From Candidatus Thorarchaeota archaeon (GTDB taxonomy: Archaea; Asgardarchaeota; Thorarchaeia; Thorarchaeales; Thorarchaeaceae), in the NCBI GenBank assembly GCA_029855935.1, contig JAGSHN010000016.1, positions 169,527 through 233,526 of the forward strand: a stretch of DNA of 64,000 nucleotides. The letters run 5' to 3'. This document shows, piece after piece, positions 45,175 through 53,972 of the stretch (positions are counted from its first letter, which is position 1; each line of letters begins with the position of its first letter). Made by a program: the position numbers and the translations under genes. The notes below the pieces were generated by a model. It did no database searches. It was not told the DNA's origin and saw nothing but the letters and a program-made list of their open reading frames with translations.

Positions 45175-45402
45175 TCACGTCATCCGCTCGAACTTGAGCG
45201 AGATCGGGGTATCGCAGTACGGGCATCTCACAGTGGTGGGGCCGACCCATTCCACAGTGCTCTGACTGATAGAGCCTCCGCAGTTCGGGCACCGCTCAGG
45301 CAGTCGTGGGAGTACCACAACGGTATCGGGTGCAGGCTGCTCAGCAGCACTGCTCTCCACCCTGTATCTCCGCTTTCTTCGCGATCTGTGTCCGCATCCC
45401 AT
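45175..45402 (-). CDS. Small zinc-ribbon protein
   Basis: 75 aa. C-terminal half has two CxxC knuckles, CPNCGG at about residue 38-43 and CPYCDT at about 60-65, with a spacing of about 22 residues, as in zinc ribbons. The N-terminus is basic (GCGHRSRRKRRYR) and may bind nucleic acid. The ATG follows AGGTGA by 9 bases. It may be co-transcribed with the GT4 gene downstream, but a functional link is not evident. Confidence 0.7.
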   Translation of the reverse strand: MGCGHRSRRKRRYRVESSAAEQPAPDTVVVLPRLPERCPNCGGSISQSTVEWVGPTTVRCPYCDTPISLKFERMT

Positions 45403-45570
45403 GTCTTCTATTCACCTCGGCGTGCGTCGACGTGAGTGACAGCGCGGCACTTGTTCGACTCTTGCCCGCGGAGTATCGGTGGTTCGGCTTCCCGCGAGCT
45501 CCTAGGACCTGTGAAGTGCCATATGCAGGCCACTACCGTCTGCATCACTCACCAGTCGCAGTGTTCATCT

Positions 45571-45581
45571 ATAAATATATC
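45571..45581 (+). promoter_or_regulatory. First of two identical TATA-type elements, within an inverted repeat
   Basis: ATAAATATATC. It forms the left part of an inverted repeat: ATATATC (45575-45581), spacer GGTGTA, GATATAT (45588-45594). An overlap of TATA box and palindrome suggests an operator where a repressor would block the promoter. It lies about 215 bases before the CopB-type ATPase gene. Confidence 0.45.
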
Positions 45582-45637
45582 GGTGTAGATATATCTAGCA
45601 CGGTGGGCAATGATCTTCGCGGTACAGGCCCAAAGGC

Positions 45638-45648
45638 ATAAATATATC
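45638..45648 (+). promoter_or_regulatory. Second TATA-type element of the copB promoter region
   Basis: ATAAATATATC, identical over 11 bases to the element at 45571 and 67 bases downstream of it, but without the palindromic right arm. Transcription from here would start near 45672, ahead of the short frame at 45689 and the ATPase gene at 45794. Confidence 0.45.
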
Positions 45649-45688
45649 TGACCCGATACATTGTCGATGAGAGTATCGGCGGGCTCAC

Positions 45689-45787
45689 ATGCCAGAGCGG
45701 GTCGTGACCCTTGAACTGCCCCCGTGGCGGTCCACGGACACGTGGTCATTCTCGGTGTTGCCTTGGGTCGGCCGACTGAGGAGATGA
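45689..45787 (+). CDS. Possible 32-codon leader ORF before copB
   Basis: ATG to TGA, 32 codons, reading MPERVVTLELPPWRSTD then TWSFSVLPWVGRLRR. It starts about 17 bases after the transcription start predicted from the second TATA element and ends seven bases before the ATPase start, overlapping its ribosome binding site. It has three Trp and no Cys or His. It could be a leader peptide or simply leader RNA; there is no clear ribosome binding site of its own. Confidence 0.3.
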   Translation: MPERVVTLELPPWRSTDTWSFSVLPWVGRLRR

Positions 45788-45793
45788 TGATGG

Positions 45794-47857
45794 ATGAATG
45801 ATTCTCACAAGAGTATGGACCACAGGCAGCATGCTCAGGCCGGGAAGCCGGCTCACAAGAAGGGTCACAGCGGACACGATCACCACAAGATGATGGCGAG
45901 GGACTTCAGGAAGCGCTTCATAGTGTCGATGATAGTCACCCCGCCAGTCGTGATTCTGTCACCACTGGTACGGACTCTACTTGGCCTTGACTTTCTGTCA
46001 TTCCCAGGTGACCTGTACGTACTGTTTCTGCTCTCCACGTTTGTCTACGTGTATGGCGGTCTACCATTTCTGAAGGGACTGGTAGACGAGTTGCGCAAGC
46101 ATCAGCCCGGGATGATGACCCTCGTCGCCGTGGCCATCTCGGTCGCCTACATCTACAGTGCGGCCGTGGTCTTTGGTCTTGAGGGCACCATGTTCTTCTG
46201 GGAGCTTGTGACACTGATTGACATAATGCTGCTGGGCCACTGGGTTGAGATGCGCTCAGTGATGGGCGCGTCACGGGCGCTTGAGGCGCTCGTCAAGCTA
46301 CTACCGACAACAGCTCATCTTGTGAGGCCTGACGGGACCGTGGAGGATGTTGATGCTGCAACACTGCAGAAGGGCGACGTGGTACTGGTCAAGCCGGGCG
46401 AGCGCGTTCCCTCCGATGGCGTTGTGATCAAGGGACGCACGAGCATGAACGAGTCGATGATCACAGGCGAGTCACGTCCTGTGGACAAGCAGCCCGGCGA
46501 TGAGGTGATTGGTGGTGCCATCAACGGTGATGGCAGCATCGAGATTGAGATCAGAAAGGTCGGGAGCGAGACCTATCTCGCTCAGGTCATCGACCTTGTA
46601 CGTGAGGCACAGGAGAGCCGCTCGAGGACACAGGACCTGGCGAACAGGGCGGCATTTGCTCTGACCGTGATTGCACTGGTTGTCGGTTCGATCACTCTCT
46701 CGGTCTGGCTCAGTGTCGGCCAGCCTCTACAGTTCGGGATAGAGAGGGCAGTGACGGTGATGGTGATTACCTGTCCACACGCTCTGGGCCTCGCAGTGCC
46801 TCTTGTCGTGTCCGTATCGACGACGGCCTCCGCCCAGAACGGTCTTCTCATACGTGACCGAGCAGCCTTCGAGCGTGCCCGCGGCCTGCAGGCCGTCGTC
46901 TTCGACAAGACCGGGACCCTGACAGAGGGGCAGTTCTCGGTGGCCGAGGTGATACCACTGTCGGACATGCAAGACTCGGAGATTCTCCGTCTTGCGGCAT
47001 CCGTTGAGGCTCAGTCCGAGCATCCCATTGCACAGGGTGTCGTGCGAGGAGCCGAGGAGCGTGGCATTCGTCCCCCGAAGGTCGATGGCTTCAAGGCTCT
47101 ACCGGGACAGGGCGCGACGGGCAGGGTCGAGGGCTACGAGGTGGTGGTGGTGAGTCCGGGCTACGTCCGTGAGCACGGTGGCCTGCCGGAGAACGAGAGA
47201 CTGACGGAGATCTCGAAGAAGGGTCACACGGTCGTGTACGTGATTGTCGATGGCAAGACTGTCGGTGCTCTCGCCCTCGCTGATGTGATACGTCAGGAGT
47301 CGAAGGAGGCAATCGCACAGCTAAGGAGGATGGGCGTCCGCGCTATGATGCTGACGGGAGACAACAGACACGTTGCCAAGTGGGTCGCTGAGGAGCTCGG
47401 TCTTGATGACTACTTTGCTGAGGTCTTACCTCACGAGAAGTCCGAGAAGATCAAGGAGATTCAGGCGCGGGGCCTGACGGTCGCAATGGTCGGCGATGGT
47501 ATCAATGACGCGCCTGCTCTCGCACAGGCTGATGTGGGCATCGCCATCGGCGCGGGCACCGATGTCGCAATCGAGACCGCGGACATAATACTCGTGAGGA
47601 ACGACCCGCGGGATGTTGTTGCCATCCTTGGCCTTGCCAGAGCAACCTACAGGAAGATGGTCGAGAACCTTGTCTGGGCAACGGGTTACAACGCGTTTGC
47701 AATACCCCTCGCCGCGGGAGTGCTGTACTTCATGGGCATCCTTCTGAGCCCTGCAATGGGCGCGGTCCTGATGTCCCTGAGCACTGTAATCGTGGCCATC
47801 AATGCTCGACTGCTGAAGGTCCCGTCCAGAGAGGAGACTGCTGAGAGAGCAGTCTGA
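45794..47857 (+). CDS. copB: Copper-translocating P-type ATPase, CopB type
   Basis: 687 aa P1B-type ATPase exporting copper (or silver) across the membrane. Seen: a His-rich N-terminus (about eleven His in the first 32 residues) in place of CxxC metal domains, the actuator motif TGES, the intramembrane Cys327-Pro-His (TCPHALGLAVP), where CPH marks the CopB group, the phosphorylated Asp371 (DKTGT), an SEHPIAQ loop, TGDN and GDGINDAPALAQADVGIAIG. About eight membrane helices. ATG at 45794 after GGAG. Two TATA elements lie upstream, so expression is probably regulated, likely by metal; no regulator gene is adjacent. Confidence 0.95.
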   Translation: MNDSHKSMDHRQHAQAGKPAHKKGHSGHDHHKMMARDFRKRFIVSMIVTPPVVILSPLVRTLLGLDFLSFPGDLYVLFLLSTFVYVYGGLPFLKGLVDELRKHQPGMMTLVAVAISVAYIYSAAVVFGLEGTMFFWELVTLIDIMLLGHWVEMRSVMGASRALEALVKLLPTTAHLVRPDGTVEDVDAATLQKGDVVLVKPGERVPSDGVVIKGRTSMNESMITGESRPVDKQPGDEVIGGAINGDGSIEIEIRKVGSETYLAQVIDLVREAQESRSRTQDLANRAAFALTVIALVVGSITLSVWLSVGQPLQFGIERAVTVMVITCPHALGLAVPLVVSVSTTASAQNGLLIRDRAAFERARGLQAVVFDKTGTLTEGQFSVAEVIPLSDMQDSEILRLAASVEAQSEHPIAQGVVRGAEERGIRPPKVDGFKALPGQGATGRVEGYEVVVVSPGYVREHGGLPENERLTEISKKGHTVVYVIVDGKTVGALALADVIRQESKEAIAQLRRMGVRAMMLTGDNRHVAKWVAEELGLDDYFAEVLPHEKSEKIKEIQARGLTVAMVGDGINDAPALAQADVGIAIGAGTDVAIETADIILVRNDPRDVVAILGLARATYRKMVENLVWATGYNAFAIPLAAGVLYFMGILLSPAMGAVLMSLSTVIVAINARLLKVPSREETAERAV

Positions 47858-48021
47858 GCAGTTCGATGTCTGACCGTTGTCGTCTACCCAGAGGAGAGGG
47901 CACCTGTTGTCTCTCTCCTCCCCCGATGGTCTTGGCACGTGGAGCGTCTGCCCGCCAACGTAGAACGTGCCGTAGCAATCATATCGCTATGGTGTCTGTT
48001 GTTCAGACGCGGAGCGGTCAG

Positions 48022-49188
48022 TCATTCTAGACCTCTATATACACGAAGCAGTTTCTCGGACTCTCGGCCCCAGTTGAACCGCGACCTGACTAGCTCCTGC
48101 GACTTCTCCGAGATCTTGCGGCGCAGCTCCGTGTCCTCTGAGAGTGTACGGATTGCCTCTGCGAGTTCCTCGGAGATGATAGGATTGCTGACCACGACTG
48201 CTCCAACCCTCTGCAGTATTGGCAGGGACTGGGTGAGTCTTGTGAAGATCATCGGGATTCCGAGCATCATATACTCGAAGAGCTTGTTCGGAACGGCGAG
48301 GTTGTTGTTCCGAATCTTGCCGTACAGTCCAACTGCGAGGTCGCACTGTGCGGTCTTCGAGATGAGTTCCTCAAAACTGACCTGTCCTGTGAAGACGAAC
48401 ATCTCCTCTAGGCCGCGTTCCTTGACAATTGCCTGTAGCCGCTCAAGGAATGGGCCGCCGCCTATTATCCAGAACTCGTACCTGCCGGGGCTGTTCTGCT
48501 TGAGGATCTCGGCAGCACTGACAAGTTCCTCGTAGCCCCTGTATAGCAGGACGTTGCCTGAGTAGGCGATTCTGACTGGCCTGTGGATCTCTGTCGGCTG
48601 ACATGTGGGGACAGCCTTGAGTCGTTCTCTTATGCCATGCACATCGGGGACGTTCATGACAACCTCAGTAGGTGCGTGTATCCGACGTTGCAGCACCGAG
48701 GCTATCAACGGCCCGACTGTGATCACCCGGTCGACAAATAGCCCGCAGAGGAGCTCCAGAACGAGGAATGCGAGGTACGCCACCTTGGACACCTTGTCCA
48801 GTGCGGCCTCGGGAAAGAGTTCGTGTGAGTCGTACACAAGCCTCGTTCTTGGCGAGACTATCTTCAGCAGCACAGCGGGTGGCAGACCCGTGAGGTCGTG
48901 TGCATGGACTATGTCAATCTGGCCCCTCCGGGATAGCAGGGCCCGAATGGCAGCAATCCAGAATCTCAACAGATGGGTCTTCGAGGCTCGACGCCGAATT
49001 GGCACTTTCGTGACGGAGACTCTACGGATACCTTGGAGGTTATTGACCTCTCTCATCAACCAGTCAGTGTCATAGACGGTCACCTCATACCCAGCGCTGG
49101 CGAGGGCCCGTGCCTCCCTCTTCACTCGTGTGTCGAAGGGCAGGGACCCGTAGAGTACCATTGCCACGCGTCTACGTCTGTTGGTCAT
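48022..49188 (-). CDS. GT4-family glycosyltransferase
   Basis: 388 aa from ATG 49188 (MTNRRRRVAMVLYGSLPFDTRVKREARALASAGYEV); the frame extends 18 codons further. Segments: DIVHAHDLTGLPPAVLLKIVSPRTRLVYDSHELF (acceptor domain; His-Asp and DSHE pattern common in GT4), a hydrophobic helix at about 135-150, hinge VVMNVPDVHGIRER, RIAYSGNVLLYRGYEELV, and donor site NNNLAVPNKLFEYMMLGIPMIFT with the conserved Glu. Convergent with the copper ATPase gene, 164 bases apart. Confidence 0.9.
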   Translation of the reverse strand: MTNRRRRVAMVLYGSLPFDTRVKREARALASAGYEVTVYDTDWLMREVNNLQGIRRVSVTKVPIRRRASKTHLLRFWIAAIRALLSRRGQIDIVHAHDLTGLPPAVLLKIVSPRTRLVYDSHELFPEAALDKVSKVAYLAFLVLELLCGLFVDRVITVGPLIASVLQRRIHAPTEVVMNVPDVHGIRERLKAVPTCQPTEIHRPVRIAYSGNVLLYRGYEELVSAAEILKQNSPGRYEFWIIGGGPFLERLQAIVKERGLEEMFVFTGQVSFEELISKTAQCDLAVGLYGKIRNNNLAVPNKLFEYMMLGIPMIFTRLTQSLPILQRVGAVVVSNPIISEELAEAIRTLSEDTELRRKISEKSQELVRSRFNWGRESEKLLRVYRGLE

Positions 49189-49242
49189 TTGAATCAGCCA
49201 GTGTGCTTCTTGCTGCGAAGATGCGGGTGCCAATCGGCACAT

Positions 49243-49588
49243 CCCTCGAAGCCGCTGTCTCAGACACCACGCCGGTCGCTTCCATCTCTGTCAGTGAGTC
49301 AATATGAGATCACAATCGTGGTGAGCGGCCTCTGAGCCTGTCGGGACGCGGCACACTCAGATACAGCGAGATACTCTGTCGCCCCATCACTCTCCTAATA
49401 TGCGTTCCTAATTGACACAGGTCCGGGCAAGTTCCTCAACGCCACCTGTTCGGGTCTCGCGCCTGTCGCAACGTCGTCGTGCCCGTTTCCATAGTGTGGG
49501 TCTGGTATCGTCACAACGTATTTGAAGCCGTGCCCATCGTCTTGTTGTCACTCCCCGGGACTGGGAGTCTGAGCACGAGGTCTGAGTC
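49243..49588. other. Divergent intergenic region
   Basis: Together with the short upstream extension of the GT4 frame this leaves about 400 bases between the start codons at 49188 (minus) and 49589 (plus). I see no gene. An AATATG element near 49397 and ACGTATTTG near 49517 are weak TATA candidates for the plus-strand gene. Confidence 0.35.
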
Positions 49589-52381
49589 TTGGAGGTCTCC
49601 AGTCGCTTACCAACTCAACGGTTGGTCGCTCACTGGGCAGGCATCAGCCCGGGCGGGCGTCTCGCGCTGACTGGCGTGGTGACAGGAGCGACATTTCTGC
49701 TTCTCCTGTTCCTCCCCCGGTTGGATCTCCTCAGTCCTCTATCACTGGCGGTGGGGCTGACTGCTCTCGTATTGATTCCCGGGAGCCTTCTGAACTCGGT
49801 TGTGCTTCCACAGGATCTGCACAACCTCTGGACCAATCTGCTCATGGGCCTTGTCCTGGTCGTCATCGAGTCGCACCTGCTGCTACTGCTGACGGCTCTT
49901 CGCGGGCCAGTGTCCTCTCTGGGCATATGGCTGCTGCTGATGTCGGCCATCATCTCGTTTGTTCTCTATACAACGGTCGGGCCCCACAGGCGGGCACGGA
50001 GTCACGAAGCGTTGTTCAACCTCGGTGTGGACTCCGCACTGATCAGATGGCTGGCGATTGGGATCTCCGTCCGTGTGGTTCTGCTCTTTCTGGCTCAGGG
50101 CTGTATCGCCCCCGATGCGGCTCTCTACGCGGACTACGCAGAGAACATCACTGCTGGAGTCTTCAGGTCGGATGTGCAGGGGGACTACCTTGTGACAGCC
50201 TACTCCGACACTGTGGACCTCATTCCGCATCAGGGCGTATCCTATGTATTCGCGCTGTCGTTTCTTCTCGTCGACCCCTCGCTGTTTGGTCCGTCTCCCA
50301 TTCTTGTAATCCTCGGTCTTGCACTCATCTACCTCGTCTATCGGATTGCCCTCCAGATGTTTGGTCAGAGGGCGGCTGAGTTGACGGCCGTCATCACCTC
50401 GGTCCATCCCCTCCTTGTGTTCTTCTCCGTCGTCCCCTATGGGTCCGAGATCACTAGTCTGTCACTGTTGCTGTTCGTCTGGGTGTTGCTCGCTGACGGA
50501 CTGCTGAGGCGTGTCCGGTCGGAGGCAGTGGCAGGAGTCGTTGTCGGTGTGGTCGAGAGCATCTGGATGCCGAACTTCTACATCTTCTTTGCGACTCTTG
50601 TCTTTGTCACCCTTGCTCTCAGGCGAGAGAGCCCCTCCGCGTCGTTGCAGTACGCGGTTGTGGGCATCTCCATCTTTGTGGTCTGGGTGGCGTCTGAGAG
50701 TCTGATCATCCCGCTGGCTCTCGTCCTGCTGGTGTTGCTGCTTGCATTGGCAGAGCGGCATCGTCTTGCTCGTGCCGGGCCATTACAGCACGCCCTTGTC
50801 ACCTTCTTGCCTGTTGTGGGCTATCTATGGTGGTTCTACTCTCTCCAAGCGCCTCTATTCGGTCCATCTGTGGAGATTGCCGAGGCTCTGAGGCAGGCAT
50901 CGCACACCCATCTCCTGTGGAACGGCGGTTTCAACTACTCCTTTCTCCTGGGCCTGATTCCCAGTCCGGGCACTGTGCTGGCTCTTGCACTCTTCACTCT
51001 GTTCCATCTGTCGATTCCTGTCTTCTATGTCTGGGCACGCGGCCTCTGGGTCAGGCGCCGCGACGGCATTCTCTGGATGTTGGTGTTGTGCGTCGTTGTC
51101 GTCCTCGGCGGCACGGCGGTCATCCTTGAGATGCTGGCAATGGAGAAGAGCGTCCTCACACCATACTATGTGTACTCTGATGCTCGGTTTCTGCTCAGTC
51201 CTGTGACGGTAGCGCTCATCCCGATAGGGTGGCTCCTCGACTCAGTCCTGCACGTGGATACGGCCGAGTCATCGACTCCGTCCTCCTCATCAGGCCTCTC
51301 GCCATCTCCTCATTCGATTCACTGGAACAGGAGGGCGATTCTTGTCATCCTGTTGATCGGGTTTGTCCCCGGCTACGTCGCCTACCCCGTGGGACTCAAC
51401 CTGACCAACTCCGAACGGTTCTACAGCTGGACTGGTCTGAGGGAGAGCGTGGACGAGCTGGGTGATCCCAGCTCGGTGTTCCTCACTGATCGTGCGCGAG
51501 AGTTCGCGTGGTGGACCGGACGGCAGTCCGCCTTCTTGGTGTTCAAACATCCGGATGAGGGCACGACGGTCGCTCTGCGAGAGCTCACGTCTCTGGTCAG
51601 AGAATACAATGCGAGTTTCCTAGTGCTCGACTGGTATAGCCAGCACCGATGGCCCGTCCTCAGTCCTCTCTACGAGGGCGAGCTGACGGTCGGCGATACT
51701 CTGCCTGTCGATGTCGGCAGTCTCCGGATGTATCTCTCGTCCGAGTCTGCACCAGATGTTCTCTCGATGCGCGAGGTTGTGGTCCTGCCAGAGAGTGAGC
51801 AGCGACCCGCCCACGTTCGCGTGTTCAGGTTTCTCAACGCGACGTTTGAGCGTCGCTGGTACCAGGACAACCTTGCAGATGGGTGGACAGTGGACGGCCC
51901 GGGTGCGCTGTACAACAACAGTCTGCGCAATGTCTTTAGGATAGAGGGTGAGAGCGGAGTGGCCACGCTTCACAGGTCTTCTCTCTTTGACCTCTCAGTT
52001 GGTCCCGGATTCGTCGTCTGCAAGATTGTGCCAGGCTCGGCAGAGGTTCTCAACGTGACGGCATACGACAGTAGAGGACGCCTCATTGATGAGCTCACCC
52101 CAATCGGCGAGGGATATTACCTCTCTGTCTTTGACGGGGCGGGTATTGGCGACCTCCGAGTCACCATTGGGGGCGACCCCGGGGACTCTGTCAAGATAGG
52201 ACAGGTCGCTGTGTGGAGTCAGGCACCGGGAGCCGAGTCTCAGAGAACAGGAGGGCCATCGCCCTCATCTCTCTCGCCCCTCACGCCCGCTAGCAGTGTC
52301 AATCGTGTCCCTGTCGTTCGCCCGGAGGAGCCGCCGCACATACCAGAGAGCCGCCCTGACGAACACACCAACGACTGGTAG
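49589..52381 (+). CDS. GT-C-type membrane glycosyltransferase with outer domain
   Basis: About 930 aa with the TTG start used here; later starts are possible because the first 25 residues are not hydrophobic. About sixteen membrane helices to residue ~600. The catalytic-type loop CIAPDAALYADYAENITAGVFRSD follows the helix RWLAIGISVRVVLLFLAQG, as in GT39/ArnT-like and other polyprenol-phosphate-dependent enzymes. The outer part (about 610-890) has a mixed domain and a beta-sandwich-like region (DLSVGPGFVVCKIVPGSAEVLNVTAYDSRGRLIDEL). The last ~40 residues (SPSSLSPLTPASS...) are antisense to the convergent flippase gene over 117 bases and look like a low-complexity tail. Confidence 0.72.
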   Translation: MEVSSRLPTQRLVAHWAGISPGGRLALTGVVTGATFLLLLFLPRLDLLSPLSLAVGLTALVLIPGSLLNSVVLPQDLHNLWTNLLMGLVLVVIESHLLLLLTALRGPVSSLGIWLLLMSAIISFVLYTTVGPHRRARSHEALFNLGVDSALIRWLAIGISVRVVLLFLAQGCIAPDAALYADYAENITAGVFRSDVQGDYLVTAYSDTVDLIPHQGVSYVFALSFLLVDPSLFGPSPILVILGLALIYLVYRIALQMFGQRAAELTAVITSVHPLLVFFSVVPYGSEITSLSLLLFVWVLLADGLLRRVRSEAVAGVVVGVVESIWMPNFYIFFATLVFVTLALRRESPSASLQYAVVGISIFVVWVASESLIIPLALVLLVLLLALAERHRLARAGPLQHALVTFLPVVGYLWWFYSLQAPLFGPSVEIAEALRQASHTHLLWNGGFNYSFLLGLIPSPGTVLALALFTLFHLSIPVFYVWARGLWVRRRDGILWMLVLCVVVVLGGTAVILEMLAMEKSVLTPYYVYSDARFLLSPVTVALIPIGWLLDSVLHVDTAESSTPSSSSGLSPSPHSIHWNRRAILVILLIGFVPGYVAYPVGLNLTNSERFYSWTGLRESVDELGDPSSVFLTDRAREFAWWTGRQSAFLVFKHPDEGTTVALRELTSLVREYNASFLVLDWYSQHRWPVLSPLYEGELTVGDTLPVDVGSLRMYLSSESAPDVLSMREVVVLPESEQRPAHVRVFRFLNATFERRWYQDNLADGWTVDGPGALYNNSLRNVFRIEGESGVATLHRSSLFDLSVGPGFVVCKIVPGSAEVLNVTAYDSRGRLIDELTPIGEGYYLSVFDGAGIGDLRVTIGGDPGDSVKIGQVAVWSQAPGAESQRTGGPSPSSLSPLTPASSVNRVPVVRPEEPPHIPESRPDEHTNDW

Positions 52382-53902
52382 TCCTCCGAAGGCCCCTCTG
52401 ATTCTCTCCACATCGCTGACGTCGATTGCCCCCGAGAGCGGCACAAGAGTGAAGTAGACCACAGTGAACACGCCAGCACCAATGATGAGGAAGCCGAGCG
52501 GTCCCACGTGAACCAGTTGCCTCGATAGTACCGTGGCGACAGCGGCACTGACCCCACTGAGGTAGAGTCTCAGGCTTGAGGACACATTGATTGTTAGATG
52601 TCCGCGTCGCCAGGCATAGATCGTCAGAGTCGCGCAGGCGAACAGTCTTGAGAGGACATCGGCCGCAATTATGCCGACTGTTCCCGCGGACATAGTGAAC
52701 GGGACCCCAATGGTGACCAGCGTCCCAAGATAGAGTCCCCACAGCGCCACTGTCAGCCAGACCTCCCCCATCCCATTGAAGAAGCTCTCAAGGAGGCCGT
52801 TGCCCACTCCGACGAGCAGGAACATGGAGGCGAGAAGCGCAAGGAACAGTGCCGCGGCCCCGTACTCTGCTCCGTAGAGGACATCGACTATCTCCGGTGC
52901 GAGAGTCATCATCACAAGGGCGGCGGGGACGACAATCAGCACAGCATACTTGTGCGCAAGACTGAATCCGCGACCGTAGTCTGAGCCTGTGGAGACACTG
53001 GCCAGTCTCGAGAAGGCAGGCAGTAGCGACCAGATAATGCTGTAGGATAGAGCAGTCAAGATTGTCGTCACGTTCAGTGCCGCGATGAAGTTTCCAATCT
53101 CATAGTTTGTGACGAAGAGGGACAGTACCACGAGCCTGAACTGTGGCACAAAGCCAGTGGCAATGGTCACTGCATAGAGGGGTGCTCCGAACCCGAGTAT
53201 CGGGCGTGCGTACCTCCATCCCACGCGGACAGTCGTTGCTCCCGCGAGAGCACGGGTCTTTCGCGTCAGGATGATTGCGCCTATGGCCGACGAGATGACG
53301 AAGCCGATGACATATCCGATGAGCGCGCCCATAATCCCGAGGCCGTACAGGATCAGCAGGATGGCGAGCAGTACCTTCACAAGGACCTGAACGGTCTTCA
53401 CGACCCCTGCGCGACCCGGGCTCTGTAGGCCCTGAAGTCCATAGAAGCTCAGCCAGAATACAACCTGAAAGAACATAGCGATGCTGGCGAAGCGCACAAG
53501 GAATCCCATCTCCGGTCGTGCGAGGATGACCGTCGCGAACCAGTCCGATGCCAGAAAGGCACCAACGCTGAACACGGCTCCGACGAGCAGTCTGAGTACG
53601 ATGCCAGTCTTGAAGACACCGAGCGCATCGTCGGTCTGGCCCTCCTCGCGGAGCTTGGGAATGTAACGGACGATGGCCGTGTCGATGCCCAAGGTGGCAA
53701 AGTGTGTGAGAAGGAGGGTGAAGACGAGTGCCAGCCCGTAGGTCGCGTAGTCGTCTGGTCCGAGCAGTCGTGCCAAGACTATGGATCCCAGACCGTTGAT
53801 CACCGTGGAGATGCCGACACCGGCAACGAGAGACGTACCACCCCTCAGTGATTCCTCGGCCATATGTGTCAGTCGGTCTGAGGCGTTGTCCTGGCTGTTC
53901 AT
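52265..53902 (-). CDS. Polysaccharide flippase (Wzx/RfbX-like)
   Basis: 545 aa with about fourteen membrane helices. N-terminus GGTSLVAGVGISTVINGLGSIVLARLLGPDDYATYGLALVF carries the LARLLGPxxYATYGLA motif of archaeal polysaccharide flippases, and IDTAIVRYIPKLREEGQ follows as in relatives. Flips lipid-linked oligosaccharides. The 3' end overlaps the GT-C gene by 117 bases on the other strand. Its C-terminal tail (VRRLLRANDRDTIDTASGREG) is polar. Confidence 0.92.
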   Translation of the reverse strand: MNSQDNASDRLTHMAEESLRGGTSLVAGVGISTVINGLGSIVLARLLGPDDYATYGLALVFTLLLTHFATLGIDTAIVRYIPKLREEGQTDDALGVFKTGIVLRLLVGAVFSVGAFLASDWFATVILARPEMGFLVRFASIAMFFQVVFWLSFYGLQGLQSPGRAGVVKTVQVLVKVLLAILLILYGLGIMGALIGYVIGFVISSAIGAIILTRKTRALAGATTVRVGWRYARPILGFGAPLYAVTIATGFVPQFRLVVLSLFVTNYEIGNFIAALNVTTILTALSYSIIWSLLPAFSRLASVSTGSDYGRGFSLAHKYAVLIVVPAALVMMTLAPEIVDVLYGAEYGAAALFLALLASMFLLVGVGNGLLESFFNGMGEVWLTVALWGLYLGTLVTIGVPFTMSAGTVGIIAADVLSRLFACATLTIYAWRRGHLTINVSSSLRLYLSGVSAAVATVLSRQLVHVGPLGFLIIGAGVFTVVYFTLVPLSGAIDVSDVERIRGAFGGLPVVGVFVRAALWYVRRLLRANDRDTIDTASGREGRER

Positions 53903-53972
53903 TGTCTGCTGGCCACTCTCTCGTGTCTGTCACGGCGGAAGGGCGCTCGCTTATTACACTTGCGAGTGCGGC

